Origin: Streptomyces sp. S.PNR 29
GTDB lineage: Bacteria; Actinomycetota; Actinomycetes; Streptomycetales; Streptomycetaceae
Length of the DNA: 64,000 nt
Direction: 5' to 3'
NCBI RefSeq assembly: GCF_030386795.1
Contig: NZ_JANUQM010000001.1
Coordinates: forward strand, 678,363-742,362
Below are positions 55,041 through 64,000 of this stretch, piece by piece; position 1 is the stretch's first letter, and every line of letters starts with the position of its first letter. The notes below the pieces were generated by a model. The model worked only from the letters and a program-made list of their open reading frames with translations, was not told the DNA's origin and ran no database searches. The position numbers and the translations under genes are program-made.

Positions 55041-55802
55041 ATGACGAGCGGTACGGAGACCAGCGGCAGCGGCGACATCGGGCGGACTCTCGAACTGTTG
55101 TGGGACACCGGCAAGCGCCCCAGCCGTGGCCCCAAACCGGGCCTGACGCTGGAGCGGATCGTGGAGACCGCCATCGAGGTCGCCGACCGGGAGGGGCTGG
55201 GCGCGGTCTCGATGCGCCGGGTCGCGGGCGAGCTCGGCACCGGCGCGATGTCCCTGTACCGCTACGTCCCCGGCAAGGCCGAGCTGCTCGACCTGATGCT
55301 GGACCGCGTCCAGCGCCCCGCCGACGACGCGGCCGGCCTCGGCGACGGCGACTGGCGCTCCACCCTTCAGGCCCTGGCCCGCGCCAACCTCGCCCTGTAC
55401 CGCCGCCACCCCTGGCTGCTCCAGGTCAACCAGTCCCGCCCGCTCCTCGGCCCGAGCGCGCTCGACGGCATGGAGAAGGTGCTCTCCCGGATCAAGCCGA
55501 TGGGCCTGAGCGACCCCGAGCTGCTCTCGGCGATCATCATGATCGACGGGTACGTCGTCGGCGCCGCGCGCACCCAGGTCCACCAGGAGGAGGCGGAGCG
55601 GACGACGGGCCTGACGGACGCGCAGTTCTGGCAGGCGCAGACCCCGTTCCTGGAGAAGGTGCTGGCCGGCGGGCGCTATCCCGTCATGGCCTCGCTCTCC
55701 GAGGACACCTTCAGCGCCGACTTCGACCACTTCGAGTTCGGTCTGCAACGGATCCTGGACGGGCTGGAGGTGCTCGTGTCACGGCGCCGCGGGAAGCAGT
55801 GA
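55041..55802 (+). CDS. TetR-family regulator of the DrrAB-like exporter
   Basis: A 253-residue TetR protein with a 40-residue N-terminal extension. The helix-turn-helix is IVETAIEVADREGLGAVSMR, then VAGELGTGAMSLYRYVPGKA. The C-terminal domain belongs to the TetR_C_1 type seen in tetracycline- and drug-exporter repressors. The ATG at 55041 lacks a clear ribosome binding site and may be leaderless. It is divergent from the ABC operon, with the composite operator between them, which is the classic autoregulated repressor-exporter layout. Confidence 0.93.
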   Translation: MTSGTETSGSGDIGRTLELLWDTGKRPSRGPKPGLTLERIVETAIEVADREGLGAVSMRRVAGELGTGAMSLYRYVPGKAELLDLMLDRVQRPADDAAGLGDGDWRSTLQALARANLALYRRHPWLLQVNQSRPLLGPSALDGMEKVLSRIKPMGLSDPELLSAIIMIDGYVVGAARTQVHQEEAERTTGLTDAQFWQAQTPFLEKVLAGGRYPVMASLSEDTFSADFDHFEFGLQRILDGLEVLVSRRRGKQ

Positions 55803-55838
55803 CGACGGCCCCTGGCAGGCGGCAGCCGGCGCGTCACC

Positions 55839-56231
55839 TCAGGCACCGAGGTAGGTGGTACCGCCCGCTATGAGGATTCCGGCGAGCAGGGAGAGCAACC
55901 CCGGCAGGTACTCCGACGCGCGCTGTGCTCCCTGCCCGTCCCTCGCGGCGTACTTGAGCAGCGAGCGGCTGACCATGCCGAACACCAGCGGAACCATGAG
56001 GGTCTTCAGCTCATCGAGATCCGCACGCGGATGTCTTCCCGTAGCCAGTTCGCCGATCAGCACTCCGGCGACGGAGGCCAGAACGACGGCGAGTGTGAGT
56101 TCGAACCGCAGCGCTTTCCGCTTTCCCGCGTCGCGCCGCGCTCGGAACTTGAGAACGAAGTAGGCCGCCAGGGTGATCGTCGCGAGAGCGAGCGAAAGGA
56201 CGGCAGCGGCTTCCCAAAAGCCGACGGGCAT
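55839..56231 (-). CDS. Small membrane protein, putative immunity protein of the RHS toxin
   Basis: A 130-residue protein with three or four hydrophobic segments: AAAVLSLALATITLAAYFVL (about 8-28), LTLAVVLASVAGVLIGEL (about 45-62), LMVPLVFGMVSRSLL (about 78-92) and LPGLLSLLAGILIAGGTTYL (about 109-128). The ATG has GAGGAACCCC upstream. It is the first gene downstream of the C-terminal tip of the giant RHS protein on the same strand. That is the canonical position of an immunity gene, and a multi-pass membrane protein suits a membrane-acting toxin tip. No family is recognised; the immunity role is inferred from position. Confidence 0.75.
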   Translation of the reverse strand: MPVGFWEAAAVLSLALATITLAAYFVLKFRARRDAGKRKALRFELTLAVVLASVAGVLIGELATGRHPRADLDELKTLMVPLVFGMVSRSLLKYAARDGQGAQRASEYLPGLLSLLAGILIAGGTTYLGA

Positions 56232-56261
56232 GGGGTTCCTCGGATCTGGTCTAGTAGTGAT

Positions 56262-56299
56262 AGCTGCCCCGGAGACTCGGACGAGTCTCCGGGGCAGCT
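56262..56299. terminator. 17-bp perfect stem-loop between RHS gene and small membrane gene
   Basis: AGCTGCCCCGGAGACTC (56262-56278) pairs perfectly with 56283-56299 around GGAC. It lies 10 bases after the RHS stop codon and about 30 bases before the ribosome binding site of the small membrane protein. There is no U-tract. It may be a partial terminator that makes expression of the two genes unequal. Confidence 0.7.
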
Positions 56300-56309
56300 G
56301 GGGGTCAGG

Positions 56310-59300
56310 CTAGAAGAGGTCTCCGCAGTCCTCCTGGACCGAAGAGATCCCCATGAAGTTGGCGATGGCTCCGCCCAGCATGCCTCCCACGCGCTTCCAG
56401 TCGCGCTTCCGGTTGTGCCTCAGGGATTTGAGGATCCGGTAGGTGCGCTTGATTCCGGCCTTCCGGATCACCCTCACGGCTTTCCTGATCTTGAGTGCCC
56501 AGCCGGCCGCCGTGAAACCGATCACGATTTCGAAGATGGCGTAGGCGCACTTCCAGATCTTCCAGGCCATGCTGTTGGACCACCACCACTTGCCGTTCAG
56601 GTCGTACATGGTGATGGGGTCCGCGGGGTATCCGTAGGCGTTCGTCCCGCCGCCGGCCACCGGGTCGGTCTGCAGGAACCTGCCGGTCGCCGAGTCGTAC
56701 ACCCGGGCGCCCATCAGGGTCAGCCCGGAGAGGGTCTCACCGGACCGCTGCTGGGCACCGAGCCAGTCGTACCGCGCGGACGCGGAGGTCGACCGGAGGT
56801 TGCCGTACTCGTCGGTGTCGAGCACGGTGGGTGCCTTGGTGGTGTCCAGCGGCAGCTGGAGCGTGATGTCCCCGTGGATGTCGCTGAGCTGGAGCACCGT
56901 GTCACCGGTCTTGCTGGTGGTGGCGGCCAGTTCACCGCCCAGGGCCTCGACGTTGCGGGTGACGGCCCCGGTGCTGGTGTTCTCCGTGACCCAACTGGGC
57001 TTGTCGCAACCGCAGTCGTAGTGGTTCACCTTCGACTGGGTCCCCGCCCACGTGCCCGAGCTGTTCGACTCGACGGTCCAGGAGCGGATGCGCAGGGAGC
57101 CGTCGAGCTTCCAGGTCTGCCGCTGGTTGCCCACGGTCTCCTGGTAGAGCAGGTCGTTGTTGTAGTAGCCGAGGGTCACCCCGCCCGGCTTGGCGGTGGT
57201 GCGGCTGAAGGCGTCGTAGGCGTAGCCGGTGTCGACCTGGCGGTCGGCGCTGTCGTAGGTGTAGCTGGTGGTGGTGCCTCCCGTGGTCGGGCAGTCCGTG
57301 CCGGGCGTGCCGGTGGCACTGGTCAGGGTCTTGCGGTTGGCGCGCTGGTCGAAGGCGTAGGTGCGCCTCGTGCAGATCGTCTCCGCGGTGTCCTCGACGG
57401 AGGTCAGCCGCCCGGCGGCGTCATAGCCGTAGACCTGCTCCGAGGTCTGCGCCTCCGAGATCACCTGGCCGTGGATGGACCGGGTGGTGCTGTCGGACTG
57501 CACGATCGCACCGTCGCTGTCGCGCGTGTAGGTGCGGTTGACCGGGGTGCCCGCCGGGTCCAGGGACTGCTGGACGGTGTAGCCGCCGGGCAGCTTCTCG
57601 CCGACGACGGCGCCGTCGCCGTCGTAGGAGGCCGTGAAGGTACCGGCCACGGAGTCCACGGCCTTGGTGACCAGACCGCGCGGCTCCGCCGTGTGGTCGT
57701 AGCTGTAGGTCACCGTGGACGGGATGTTGTTGCCGGTCTTCACCTTCCTGCCCAGCAGGTCGTACTCGGTGGTGGTGGTCCCGCCGTCGGCGTCGGTGTA
57801 GGAGACGGGGCGTCCGAGCTTGTCGAACACCGTGGTCAGCGTTCCGCCGGTGGGCGACACGGTCTTGGTCGCACGGCCGGACTCCGCGTCGTACTCGGTG
57901 GTGCTCTCCGGCGCGGCCGGACCGACACCGCCGGTGATCTTCACCGACTTGACGCGCCCCGCCTCGTCGGTGCCGACCGTCGTGGTGCGGGTCGACCCGT
58001 TCGCGGTCTCGGTGGTCTTGGCGGTCAGGCCCCACCAGTCGTACTCGAGCGTCTTGACCGGCAGTTGCGACGGGTTGGAGCCGCCTGAGGTGATCGTCCC
58101 GGCCGGGCCGGTGGAGCACACCATGTCGGCCCATTCGGGGCGTCCCGAGCAGGCGCCGGTGCCGGTCGCCGACCAGTAGGTGGTGATCCGGGTGGTGGCG
58201 TCGGTTCCGCTGCCGCCCGGCTGGACGACCTTGGTCTCCCGTCCCTGGCCGTCGTATTCGGTGGTCCGGGTGATGGCCAGGCCCCCGGGGTCCTCCACGG
58301 TCTTCACCGGGAGCCCCTTGGCCCAGTCGTAGACCGTCTGCACGACCCGGGTCTCGCCCTGGACCTGCGGGTGCTCGCGCACCTGCGCACCGGTCGTGAC
58401 CTTGGTGATCTGGTCCTTGATCACGGCGGTGCCGTCGGTGGGACGGCCCTCGTCGTAGGAGTTCACGGTCCAGGACCGGGCGGTCACCGATGTGCCGGCA
58501 CCGGCCAGGGTCGTGGTGCCCGACTTCAGGTCCGCGGTCAGGTCGACGCGGCGCAGCGGGCCGAACTCCTCCAGCTCACGGGTGCCCCGGGCGTCGAAGA
58601 CCGTCCGGCTGGACAGCAGCTCCGCGCGCTCGGCCGTGGGCAGTTGCGCGATACCGAGATCGTTGCGGGTGGCGGCGTCCGCGGCGGAGGTGCCGATGGC
58701 GGCCTGCCTGTTGGCCGCCGTCAGTTCGCGCACCACGTTGCCGAACCGGTCGTACTCGGTGGTGGCGATGTGACCGCCGGGGCTCGCCTTGTCGACGGTA
58801 CGGCCGGAGGTGCCCAGGTAGTGGATCGTGGCCCGCTTGTAGTCCGCCGAGCCGAGCGACGTTCCCGTGTGGAGGGCGGGAATCGAGTCGGCGGGGAAGA
58901 CGGCGGTCGCGTCCGCCGGAGCGTCGGTCTGGCCCCAGGCCTTCACGTCGGCCGCGCCCATCTGGTGCGGGGCGGAGGCCCCGGTCAGAGGCACGTCGTA
59001 CACCAGGGACGTGACGGCCTCGCCTTCCACGGTGGCCGTCGTGCCCTGCTTCAGCGCGGGGCGCGTGGCCTTGAGCAGCATGCCGTCACCGGCCGCACTG
59101 CTCGAACCGACCTTGCCGTAGGTGAAGGTCCACGGCAGCTCACCGGGCGGGGTGACCTTGGTGACCCGGCCCTCGCTGTCGTAGTCGTACTCCGTCTTCA
59201 GCGCCGGGGAGGTCTGGGTGTCCCAGGTCTGCCGCAGCCGGCCCGCGGTGTCGTACGCGTAGCTCTGCACGGTCTTCGCGGTGGCCGCGGCGGCCCCGGA

Positions 59301-62300
59301 GGCGGTGGACCAGAGACGGATCTCCTTCACCTGGCCGTCGTAGTCGCCGTAGGCGCTGTCGGTGGCCGTGGTGGACGTGGCGTAGACGAACTCCAGGAGC
59401 CGGCAGCCCTTCGTGGACGGTTCCGCCTTGCAGGCCGCGACCGTGGTGGCCGAGGTCGGGGCGAAGACCCGCTCCGGGCGGGCGAGTTCCTTGCCGTCGA
59501 CCGTCACCGTCCGGGACTCGATGGTGGTGGTCGACTCCGTCTGACCGTCGTTCCGGCTGCTGGTGACCTGCCAGGTCGTGGCGCCGGCGGGCTTGGTGAA
59601 GTCCGTGACCGTGCCCTCGGTGTCCGACAGCGTGAAGCTTCCGGCGGTGCTGCCCTTGAGCGTCAGGTCCTCCGAACCCCGCTCCGGGGTCCAGCCGGTC
59701 TTGTCGGCGTTGGCGGTGAAGTGGAGGGAGGTGTCGTCCACGGTCACCACGTCCACCGCGGTGTCGGAGATCCTCCGCAGGTAGCGGTAGTCGGAGTCGG
59801 TGACCTCCGCGACGGTTCCGCTGGCCCACTCCTGGCCGAAGATCGGCACCTGGCCGTCCTGCGCGGCACGGGGCGTACGGGAGGACGCGGAACGCTCCAC
59901 CGACAGGCCGAAGTGGGAGACGTCGGTCTCGGAGACCGCGAAGTCGCCGGTGAGGAGGTTGACCGAACCGGGGCCGACCGCCTCGGTGGCGGCGCCGTCG
60001 GCGTTGCGGTCCACCACGGCCGCCAGCGGGTCGGTGCTGCCCGAGGCGCCGTTCGGTCCGGTGAAGTCGGCCTTGATCTCGATGCTGCCGTCGGGGTCGA
60101 CCGTGTCCGTGGCGTTCCACGTCAGCGCGGGGCTCTTGCCGCTGGTCAGCGCGACCGGCCAGGCCGACAGCGCGGTCCCGTCCCTGGTCACGTCCGAGGC
60201 CGGGATCCTGGTCCATGCGTCGGCCGTGGAGCGGCGCCAGGAGAAGGACACGGAGTCGTACTTGGCGGCGTCGGCCTCCGCGACCAGCGGAAGACGGCGT
60301 GCGGTGCGCTCACCGTCGGAGGGCTGCACGAACCCGCCAGGACCGGCGTGGAAGTCGTACTCGACCGCCTCGGACTTGTTGTCGGCCTTGTCGGCGGCCC
60401 GGACCCGCAGGGTGTGGTTGCCGTCCCGAGGCGGCACGACGGAGATGGCCTTGTCGGCGGAGGAGCCGCCGGTGCCCACCTTCGTCCAGGTCACACCGTC
60501 CAGCGACCACTCCAGCCAGTTGTGGTCGGTGGCGGGCGGGGTGACGGTGAAGGTGCCGGCCTGGCCCGCGCCCTTGACCCAGGCGTTCGAGGGATAGTCG
60601 GTGGACGTGATCTTCGCCGGCGCGGACGGGGCGCTGGTGTCGACGGTGAAGGTCTTCCACGCCGACCAGCCGCTGTTGTAGTGCGTCCCGTCGTACGGCG
60701 AGGTGCGGAACTTGTACGTCTTGCCGTTCGTCAGCACCCCGGACGGCACGGTCACCGAGGCGACCTGTCCGGAGGGCACGTACTTGGACACGATGACGTC
60801 GCCGACCTGGGTGTTGGTGGCGCTGTCGAAGATCTGGAAGGTGCCGTCGACCTTGTCACCGTCGGCGTCGACGAAGGTGTCGCGCAGCGTCGGGGTGGTG
60901 GTGTTGACGACGTAGGCGCCGCCGTAGGAGAAGTACGGCGGGCCGGCCTCCTGCTTGGTGCCGGTGCGCGGCCGGTAGTTGTAGTTCACCACGAGCTTCG
61001 GCGGGTAGGCCGCGGCGTTGGCGGAGTTGACCCGCTTCCACTGAGCGGTCGCGTTCTCGTCCGAGGCGCGCAGGCCCATGTGGCCACGGGTGGCCTTGGC
61101 CGACGCCCATTCCTGCGTCAGTGCCGTCACATCGGCGTTGATCCAGCCGTCCGGGGCCGAGGTGCACGTGCTGTTGCCGCGGGTCTCGGTGGACGTGGCC
61201 TTCTTCGCCGTCCAGGTCGGCTGCGCCGTCCAGCGCGAGGAGGTGGAGGCCGCGCCGGCCGACCAGACCTCCCACGGGTAGGCCTTGCAGTCGGTGCTGT
61301 TGCCGGAGTGGAAGTTCCACAGGCTCAGGCGGGCGTCCAGCACCAGCGCGTCCTGGATCGCGGTGGTGTTCCAGGAGATGAAGGAGCGCGCGATGCGCGG
61401 CGTGCCGTCGGCGTTCTTGGTGCCCGGGTTGCCGAGGTCCAGCTCGACGTCGGTGGACCAGTCGACGGTCTCGCCCTGCTGCACGTAGGTGTCGAAGACG
61501 CTGGACAGCGACGAGGTCGACGGGTCGACCGTCACCGGGTACCGGGTGTCCGCGTCCGCGAGGAACTCGGCGTCCGGGGTGATCACCAGGTCGACCGAGG
61601 ACCCCTTGCGCACGACCTTCAGGCCCACCTTGGCCTTGTGGGTGTGCTCACCGGAGCGTTTGTCGACGGTGGCGTCCCACATCACCGGCGCGGGCATCAC
61701 GGCCTGCTTCTTGTTCTTCTTGTCCGTGAACTGCACGCTGCCGTCGGCCAGCTGCTTGACCTTCAGGCCCTTGGCCTTCAGCGGCAGCGTGTACGAGTAG
61801 CCGCCCGTCGCCGGCTGCTTCTTGATCTCGACGTACTGCTCGAAGCCGGTACGCGTCGCCTCGACCACCACGTCGGCACCGGGCACGGCGTCGACGTACT
61901 CCGCCCGTGTGCCGTCCAGCTTCGGCTCGGGCAGACCGCCCTTCCACTGCAGCGTGATCTGCTCGTCACCCTCGCCCAGGGTGACCAGGTCGACGGCCTT
62001 CTGCCGCTGCGCCGCTCGCAGCGACGTGGCCGGCTTCCCCGTCCTGCCCGCCAGGCGCAGGCCCTGCGGGTGCGCCACGGGCTCCACTCCGCTACCGGAG
62101 TCACGCAGCTCCACGTCGACGTCGACCCACTGGCCGTCACGCTTGAAGCGGACCGGACCGGCCGTCAGCTCCGTGGTCAGGCTGCCGTCCTTGTTCACCC
62201 AGGTGGTCGATGTCTCGGTGCGCTCGCTGAGCGCCTCCACGCGGTGGCCGTAGAGCCGCGCCGCGACCCGGGCTGACGGGATGTCGGCGGCCTGCTGGGC

Positions 62301-62477
62301 CGCCGTCTTCTTCTCTTTCGGTGCGTTGACCGTCTGGGCCGGCTGGACCGCCGCGGCGCTTGCCGTGTCGATCAGTGTGACTGCCATGGCCAGGGCAAGG
62401 CTGCCTGCTATCCAGCGAAGGCTTCCCCCAGACCAAGGACCCCCGCGCCCGCCGGAAGCGGGTCTGTGATCCGTCAT
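56310..62477 (-). CDS. Giant secreted RHS-repeat protein, probable polymorphic toxin
   Basis: A 2055-residue exported protein. The Sec-type signal peptide has its hydrophobic core at about 22-40 ([20 protein letters not shown]). Residues about 60-310 form a beta-rich N-terminal region, and about 318-500 a DNRLRE-type domain ([30 protein letters not shown]). Then comes a fibronectin-like and long RHS/YD-repeat shell, with units such as [42 protein letters not shown] and YDAFSRTT. The core ends with [20 protein letters not shown] and [16 protein letters not shown]. The last 92 residues are the variable tip: a hydrophobic helix, then a strongly basic helical stretch and [18 protein letters not shown] at 62477. 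Confidence 0.9.
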   Translation of the reverse strand: MTDHRPASGGRGGPWSGGSLRWIAGSLALAMAVTLIDTASAAAVQPAQTVNAPKEKKTAAQQAADIPSARVAARLYGHRVEALSERTETSTTWVNKDGSLTTELTAGPVRFKRDGQWVDVDVELRDSGSGVEPVAHPQGLRLAGRTGKPATSLRAAQRQKAVDLVTLGEGDEQITLQWKGGLPEPKLDGTRAEYVDAVPGADVVVEATRTGFEQYVEIKKQPATGGYSYTLPLKAKGLKVKQLADGSVQFTDKKNKKQAVMPAPVMWDATVDKRSGEHTHKAKVGLKVVRKGSSVDLVITPDAEFLADADTRYPVTVDPSTSSLSSVFDTYVQQGETVDWSTDVELDLGNPGTKNADGTPRIARSFISWNTTAIQDALVLDARLSLWNFHSGNSTDCKAYPWEVWSAGAASTSSRWTAQPTWTAKKATSTETRGNSTCTSAPDGWINADVTALTQEWASAKATRGHMGLRASDENATAQWKRVNSANAAAYPPKLVVNYNYRPRTGTKQEAGPPYFSYGGAYVVNTTTPTLRDTFVDADGDKVDGTFQIFDSATNTQVGDVIVSKYVPSGQVASVTVPSGVLTNGKTYKFRTSPYDGTHYNSGWSAWKTFTVDTSAPSAPAKITSTDYPSNAWVKGAGQAGTFTVTPPATDHNWLEWSLDGVTWTKVGTGGSSADKAISVVPPRDGNHTLRVRAADKADNKSEAVEYDFHAGPGGFVQPSDGERTARRLPLVAEADAAKYDSVSFSWRRSTADAWTRIPASDVTRDGTALSAWPVALTSGKSPALTWNATDTVDPDGSIEIKADFTGPNGASGSTDPLAAVVDRNADGAATEAVGPGSVNLLTGDFAVSETDVSHFGLSVERSASSRTPRAAQDGQVPIFGQEWASGTVAEVTDSDYRYLRRISDTAVDVVTVDDTSLHFTANADKTGWTPERGSEDLTLKGSTAGSFTLSDTEGTVTDFTKPAGATTWQVTSSRNDGQTESTTTIESRTVTVDGKELARPERVFAPTSATTVAACKAEPSTKGCRLLEFVYATSTTATDSAYGDYDGQVKEIRLWSTASGAAAATAKTVQSYAYDTAGRLRQTWDTQTSPALKTEYDYDSEGRVTKVTPPGELPWTFTYGKVGSSSAAGDGMLLKATRPALKQGTTATVEGEAVTSLVYDVPLTGASAPHQMGAADVKAWGQTDAPADATAVFPADSIPALHTGTSLGSADYKRATIHYLGTSGRTVDKASPGGHIATTEYDRFGNVVRELTAANRQAAIGTSAADAATRNDLGIAQLPTAERAELLSSRTVFDARGTRELEEFGPLRRVDLTADLKSGTTTLAGAGTSVTARSWTVNSYDEGRPTDGTAVIKDQITKVTTGAQVREHPQVQGETRVVQTVYDWAKGLPVKTVEDPGGLAITRTTEYDGQGRETKVVQPGGSGTDATTRITTYWSATGTGACSGRPEWADMVCSTGPAGTITSGGSNPSQLPVKTLEYDWWGLTAKTTETANGSTRTTTVGTDEAGRVKSVKITGGVGPAAPESTTEYDAESGRATKTVSPTGGTLTTVFDKLGRPVSYTDADGGTTTTEYDLLGRKVKTGNNIPSTVTYSYDHTAEPRGLVTKAVDSVAGTFTASYDGDGAVVGEKLPGGYTVQQSLDPAGTPVNRTYTRDSDGAIVQSDSTTRSIHGQVISEAQTSEQVYGYDAAGRLTSVEDTAETICTRRTYAFDQRANRKTLTSATGTPGTDCPTTGGTTTSYTYDSADRQVDTGYAYDAFSRTTAKPGGVTLGYYNNDLLYQETVGNQRQTWKLDGSLRIRSWTVESNSSGTWAGTQSKVNHYDCGCDKPSWVTENTSTGAVTRNVEALGGELAATTSKTGDTVLQLSDIHGDITLQLPLDTTKAPTVLDTDEYGNLRSTSASARYDWLGAQQRSGETLSGLTLMGARVYDSATGRFLQTDPVAGGGTNAYGYPADPITMYDLNGKWWWSNSMAWKIWKCAYAIFEIVIGFTAAGWALKIRKAVRVIRKAGIKRTYRILKSLRHNRKRDWKRVGGMLGGAIANFMGISSVQEDCGDLF

Positions 62478-62499
62478 GATCCCTCGGTCTTTCTCATCT

Positions 62500-62532
62500 T
62501 TCACTTCGTCACTTGTGTGACGTAGAAGTGAA
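62500..62532. promoter_or_regulatory. Dyad in the RHS leader
   Basis: TTCACTTC-GTCAC (62500-62512) pairs with GTGAC-gta-GAAGTGAA (62517-62532), 13 pairs with a 3-base bulge. It lies 23-55 bases upstream of the RHS start and could be an operator or an mRNA hairpin. Confidence 0.45.
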
Positions 62533-62604
62533 GATAAGCGGGACTTAAAGAGCAGGAATGTTGGCAAGCTCGCAAAAGACGGACATCAGGCCCGTCATAC
62601 AGGG

Positions 62605-62622
62605 CCGTGATATCCGTCACGG
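62605..62622. promoter_or_regulatory. 18-bp dyad between RHS and beta-propeller genes
   Basis: CCGTGA-tatccg-TCACGG is a perfect 6-bp inverted repeat in the promoter region of the RHS gene, about 130 bases upstream of its start. Confidence 0.4.
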
Positions 62623-62663
62623 AAGCAAATGGTGCCGACCACTCAGAGAGGGCCCGGAACGAC

Positions 62664-63644
62664 CTAGGACGGTCGGCGCCGCAGCCGTTTCAGCGCCCAG
62701 ACCAGTGCGGCACCCGCAGCCAGAGCCAGTGCGCCGGCCTTGACACGGCCACTCATGCCGTCACCACCGTCGCCGTTGCTCGTTTGCTGCGAACTCCCCC
62801 TGGCCGGGGGTGACTTGGCGTCATCCGCACCGGGCGCGTCCTCCGCCTCGACCGAACTGTCCGCGCCCTCGCTGCCGTACATCAGCTTCGTCCCGTCGGC
62901 GGAGTAGCTGACGGACTCCCCCTGCCCCTGCAGGGGCACGTCGAGCCGCCCTTGCCGCTTGATCTTCCCGCCGTTCCAGTCGTACCAGATGCCGCCGAAG
63001 TAGCCGCGTACGGCGAGTCGTTCACCGTCGGGGGAGAGGGCGGCGTCGGTGGCCCAGAGGTCGACGGGGGCGATGGGCTTGAAAACGTTCGTGCCGGAGG
63101 GGGAGAGGGTCGCCGGCCCCTCGTACAGATGCCCGCCGTCCTCCTTCTTGTCGATGATGTAGACGCGCCCGGTCTTGGGGTGCACGACCAGCGACTCGGC
63201 GTCCCGGGCGCCGTCCGCGTACTTCACGACGTACTGCGTGGCCCGGATCGTCCGGTCCGTCAGCCGCTTGGGCTCCGGCAGCTCGTAGATCCACACGTAC
63301 GGCCAGGTGCCGCCGAGGTTGTCGCCGATGTCGCCGACGAAGATGCGGTTGCCCGGCCCGATCGAGATGGCCTCGACATCGCGCGGGGAACCGATGCCGC
63401 TGAGGGTGATCCGGGCGACGGTCTTGCCGGTGGAGCTGTCCACGGCGTACAGGTACGGGCCGTCGTCGCTGTCGTTGTGGGTCCAGTAGATGCCGGGGTG
63501 CAGGCGCGAGGCGGCGAGACCGCTGGACTCGGTGATGCGCGGGTCGCTGATCGTGAACCCCTCGTCCCCGTCGGCGGCGGAGGCGGGCACGGCGAAGGCG
63601 CCCACGAGAAGGGCCGCGGCGAGGAGTGCGAACGGTCTGCGCAT
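62664..63644 (-). CDS. Secreted, C-terminally anchored beta-propeller-like protein
   Basis: A 326-residue exported protein. The signal peptide is MRRPFALLAAALLVGAFAVP with cleavage after ASA near residue 23. The body has repeated beta-propeller-like strands: SGLAASRLHPGIYWTHNDSD, YLYAVDSSTGKTVARITLSG, DVEAISIGPGNRIFVGDIGD and TDAALSPDGERLAVRGY. A Ser/Gly-rich linker follows. The C-terminal membrane helix (AGALALAAGAALVWALKRLR) and Arg tail would anchor it on the outer face. It has no LPXTG sortase motif. The function is unknown. The stop lies about 185 bases upstream of the RHS start on the same strand; whether they are cotranscribed is unclear. Confidence 0.87.
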   Translation of the reverse strand: MRRPFALLAAALLVGAFAVPASAADGDEGFTISDPRITESSGLAASRLHPGIYWTHNDSDDGPYLYAVDSSTGKTVARITLSGIGSPRDVEAISIGPGNRIFVGDIGDNLGGTWPYVWIYELPEPKRLTDRTIRATQYVVKYADGARDAESLVVHPKTGRVYIIDKKEDGGHLYEGPATLSPSGTNVFKPIAPVDLWATDAALSPDGERLAVRGYFGGIWYDWNGGKIKRQGRLDVPLQGQGESVSYSADGTKLMYGSEGADSSVEAEDAPGADDAKSPPARGSSQQTSNGDGGDGMSGRVKAGALALAAGAALVWALKRLRRRPS

Positions 63645-63734
63645 GCCCCAAGCCTGCCATCACGGGGGAGGGTTCGCGGGGCCAGTGGTCGGCTTCACAC
63701 CCCACCGGCCCGGGTGATCGTCCATGATGAGCGG

Positions 63735-64000
63735 ATGCTCAGGTTCATGCCCGTCGGTGACTCCATGACGATCGGCAGCGCGGGCGAACACACGTGGCGC
63801 TACCGGCTGTGGCAGCACCTGTGCGGGTCGTACGGCGGCCCCTTCCGCCTCGTCGGCCCGCGCGAGACGCTGTACGACAAGGCGGCGGACGCGCCGACCT
63901 CGTACGCGTACGCCGATCCGGACTTCCCCCGCGCCCATCTGGCCGGCTGGGGCGAGGGCTGGCTGCACATGGCCCCGCTGGTCGGCGAGGCGGTGCGGTC
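63735..64000 (+). CDS. SGNH/GDSL hydrolase, N-terminal part (cut by window end)
   Basis: The first 88 codons of a rightward gene. MLRFMPVGDSMTIGS carries the SGNH block I motif GDSxTxG with the nucleophilic Ser. It continues WRYRLWQHLCGSYGGPFRLV, as in secreted or cytoplasmic GDSL esterases of Streptomyces. There is no signal peptide at this start. The frame is open to the last base, so the gene continues beyond the window. It is divergent from the beta-propeller gene. Confidence 0.85.
   Translation, partial: MLRFMPVGDSMTIGSAGEHTWRYRLWQHLCGSYGGPFRLVGPRETLYDKAADAPTSYAYADPDFPRAHLAGWGEGWLHMAPLVGEAVR

Noticed and set aside
58371..62276. 1301-codon open frame antisense to the RHS gene
   Set aside because: It mirrors the codon bias of the RHS gene on the other strand, has no recognisable domains and no ribosome binding site. 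Long antisense frames are expected in very GC-rich DNA.

Overview
This is a chromosomal stretch of a Streptomyces or very close relative. The DNA is very GC-rich, GTG starts are common, many genes overlap by 4 bases (GTGA), and the gene content is typical of the genus: an XRE/DUF397 pair, an NsdA-like TPR regulator, a DmdR1-type iron repressor, probable DasR and CebR boxes, mycothiol-type DinB domains and RHIM-like repeats. From memory, the order sigma factor - STAS - EF-hand - purU - DmdR1 - SIS - citrate synthase-like - pdxH - acyl-CoA carboxylase operon - serC resembles the SCO43xx-SCO44xx part of the S. coelicolor chromosome. I saw no tRNA, rRNA, insertion sequence, integrase or CRISPR array.

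Layout. (1) 22-9269: a catabolic cluster with three acyl-CoA dehydrogenases, an SDR, a cyclase-family hydrolase, an amidohydrolase and a CoA ligase, in divergent units that share a 17-bp dyad (three copies). (2) 9248-12788: EF-hand protein, STAS antagonist, and a sigma factor translationally coupled to a zinc-finger/MDMPI protein. (3) 12825-22469: purU, an SCO4402-family protein, an orphan solute-binding lipoprotein, a Pro-rich membrane protein with ATQ repeats, a TPR regulator, a stand-alone prim-pol-like protein and an ABC exporter pair. (4) 22491-25740: alpha/beta hydrolase, a hairpin-rich intergenic region, DmdR1 and a SIS protein with a DasR-like box. (5) 25815-31513: PAS/GAF protein, GNAT, Rid protein, LysR, a tiny ORF with an extraordinary Shine-Dalgarno followed by structured RNA, citrate synthase and pdxH. 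(6) 31503-41508: an eight-gene, mostly overlapping operon (DinB/TIGR03084, AtuA-like, biotin-dependent carboxylase beta and alpha, acyl-CoA dehydrogenase, CoA ligase, enoyl-CoA hydratase, TetR) with a TetR-type dyad upstream. (7) 41627-51446: XRE/DUF397, EamA transporter, phosphoesterase, FAD/FeS oxidoreductase, serC, TetR, DUF1707, and a coupled gene pair carrying matching RHIM-like motifs. (8) 51525-64000: GH5 cellulase with a CebR box, a DrrAB-like exporter with its TetR, a large secreted RHS protein with a distinctive C-terminal tip and an adjacent small membrane protein, a secreted beta-propeller-like protein and the start of an SGNH hydrolase.

Strongest candidates for something new: the RHIM-like motif pair with a membrane ricin-type lectin (50116-51446); the RHS tip plus putative membrane immunity protein, separated by a 17-bp hairpin (55839-62477); and the promoter - 14-nt anti-SD match - 12-codon ORF - structured RNA unit (29170-29412). 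All functional readings come from sequence inspection; no database search was run.
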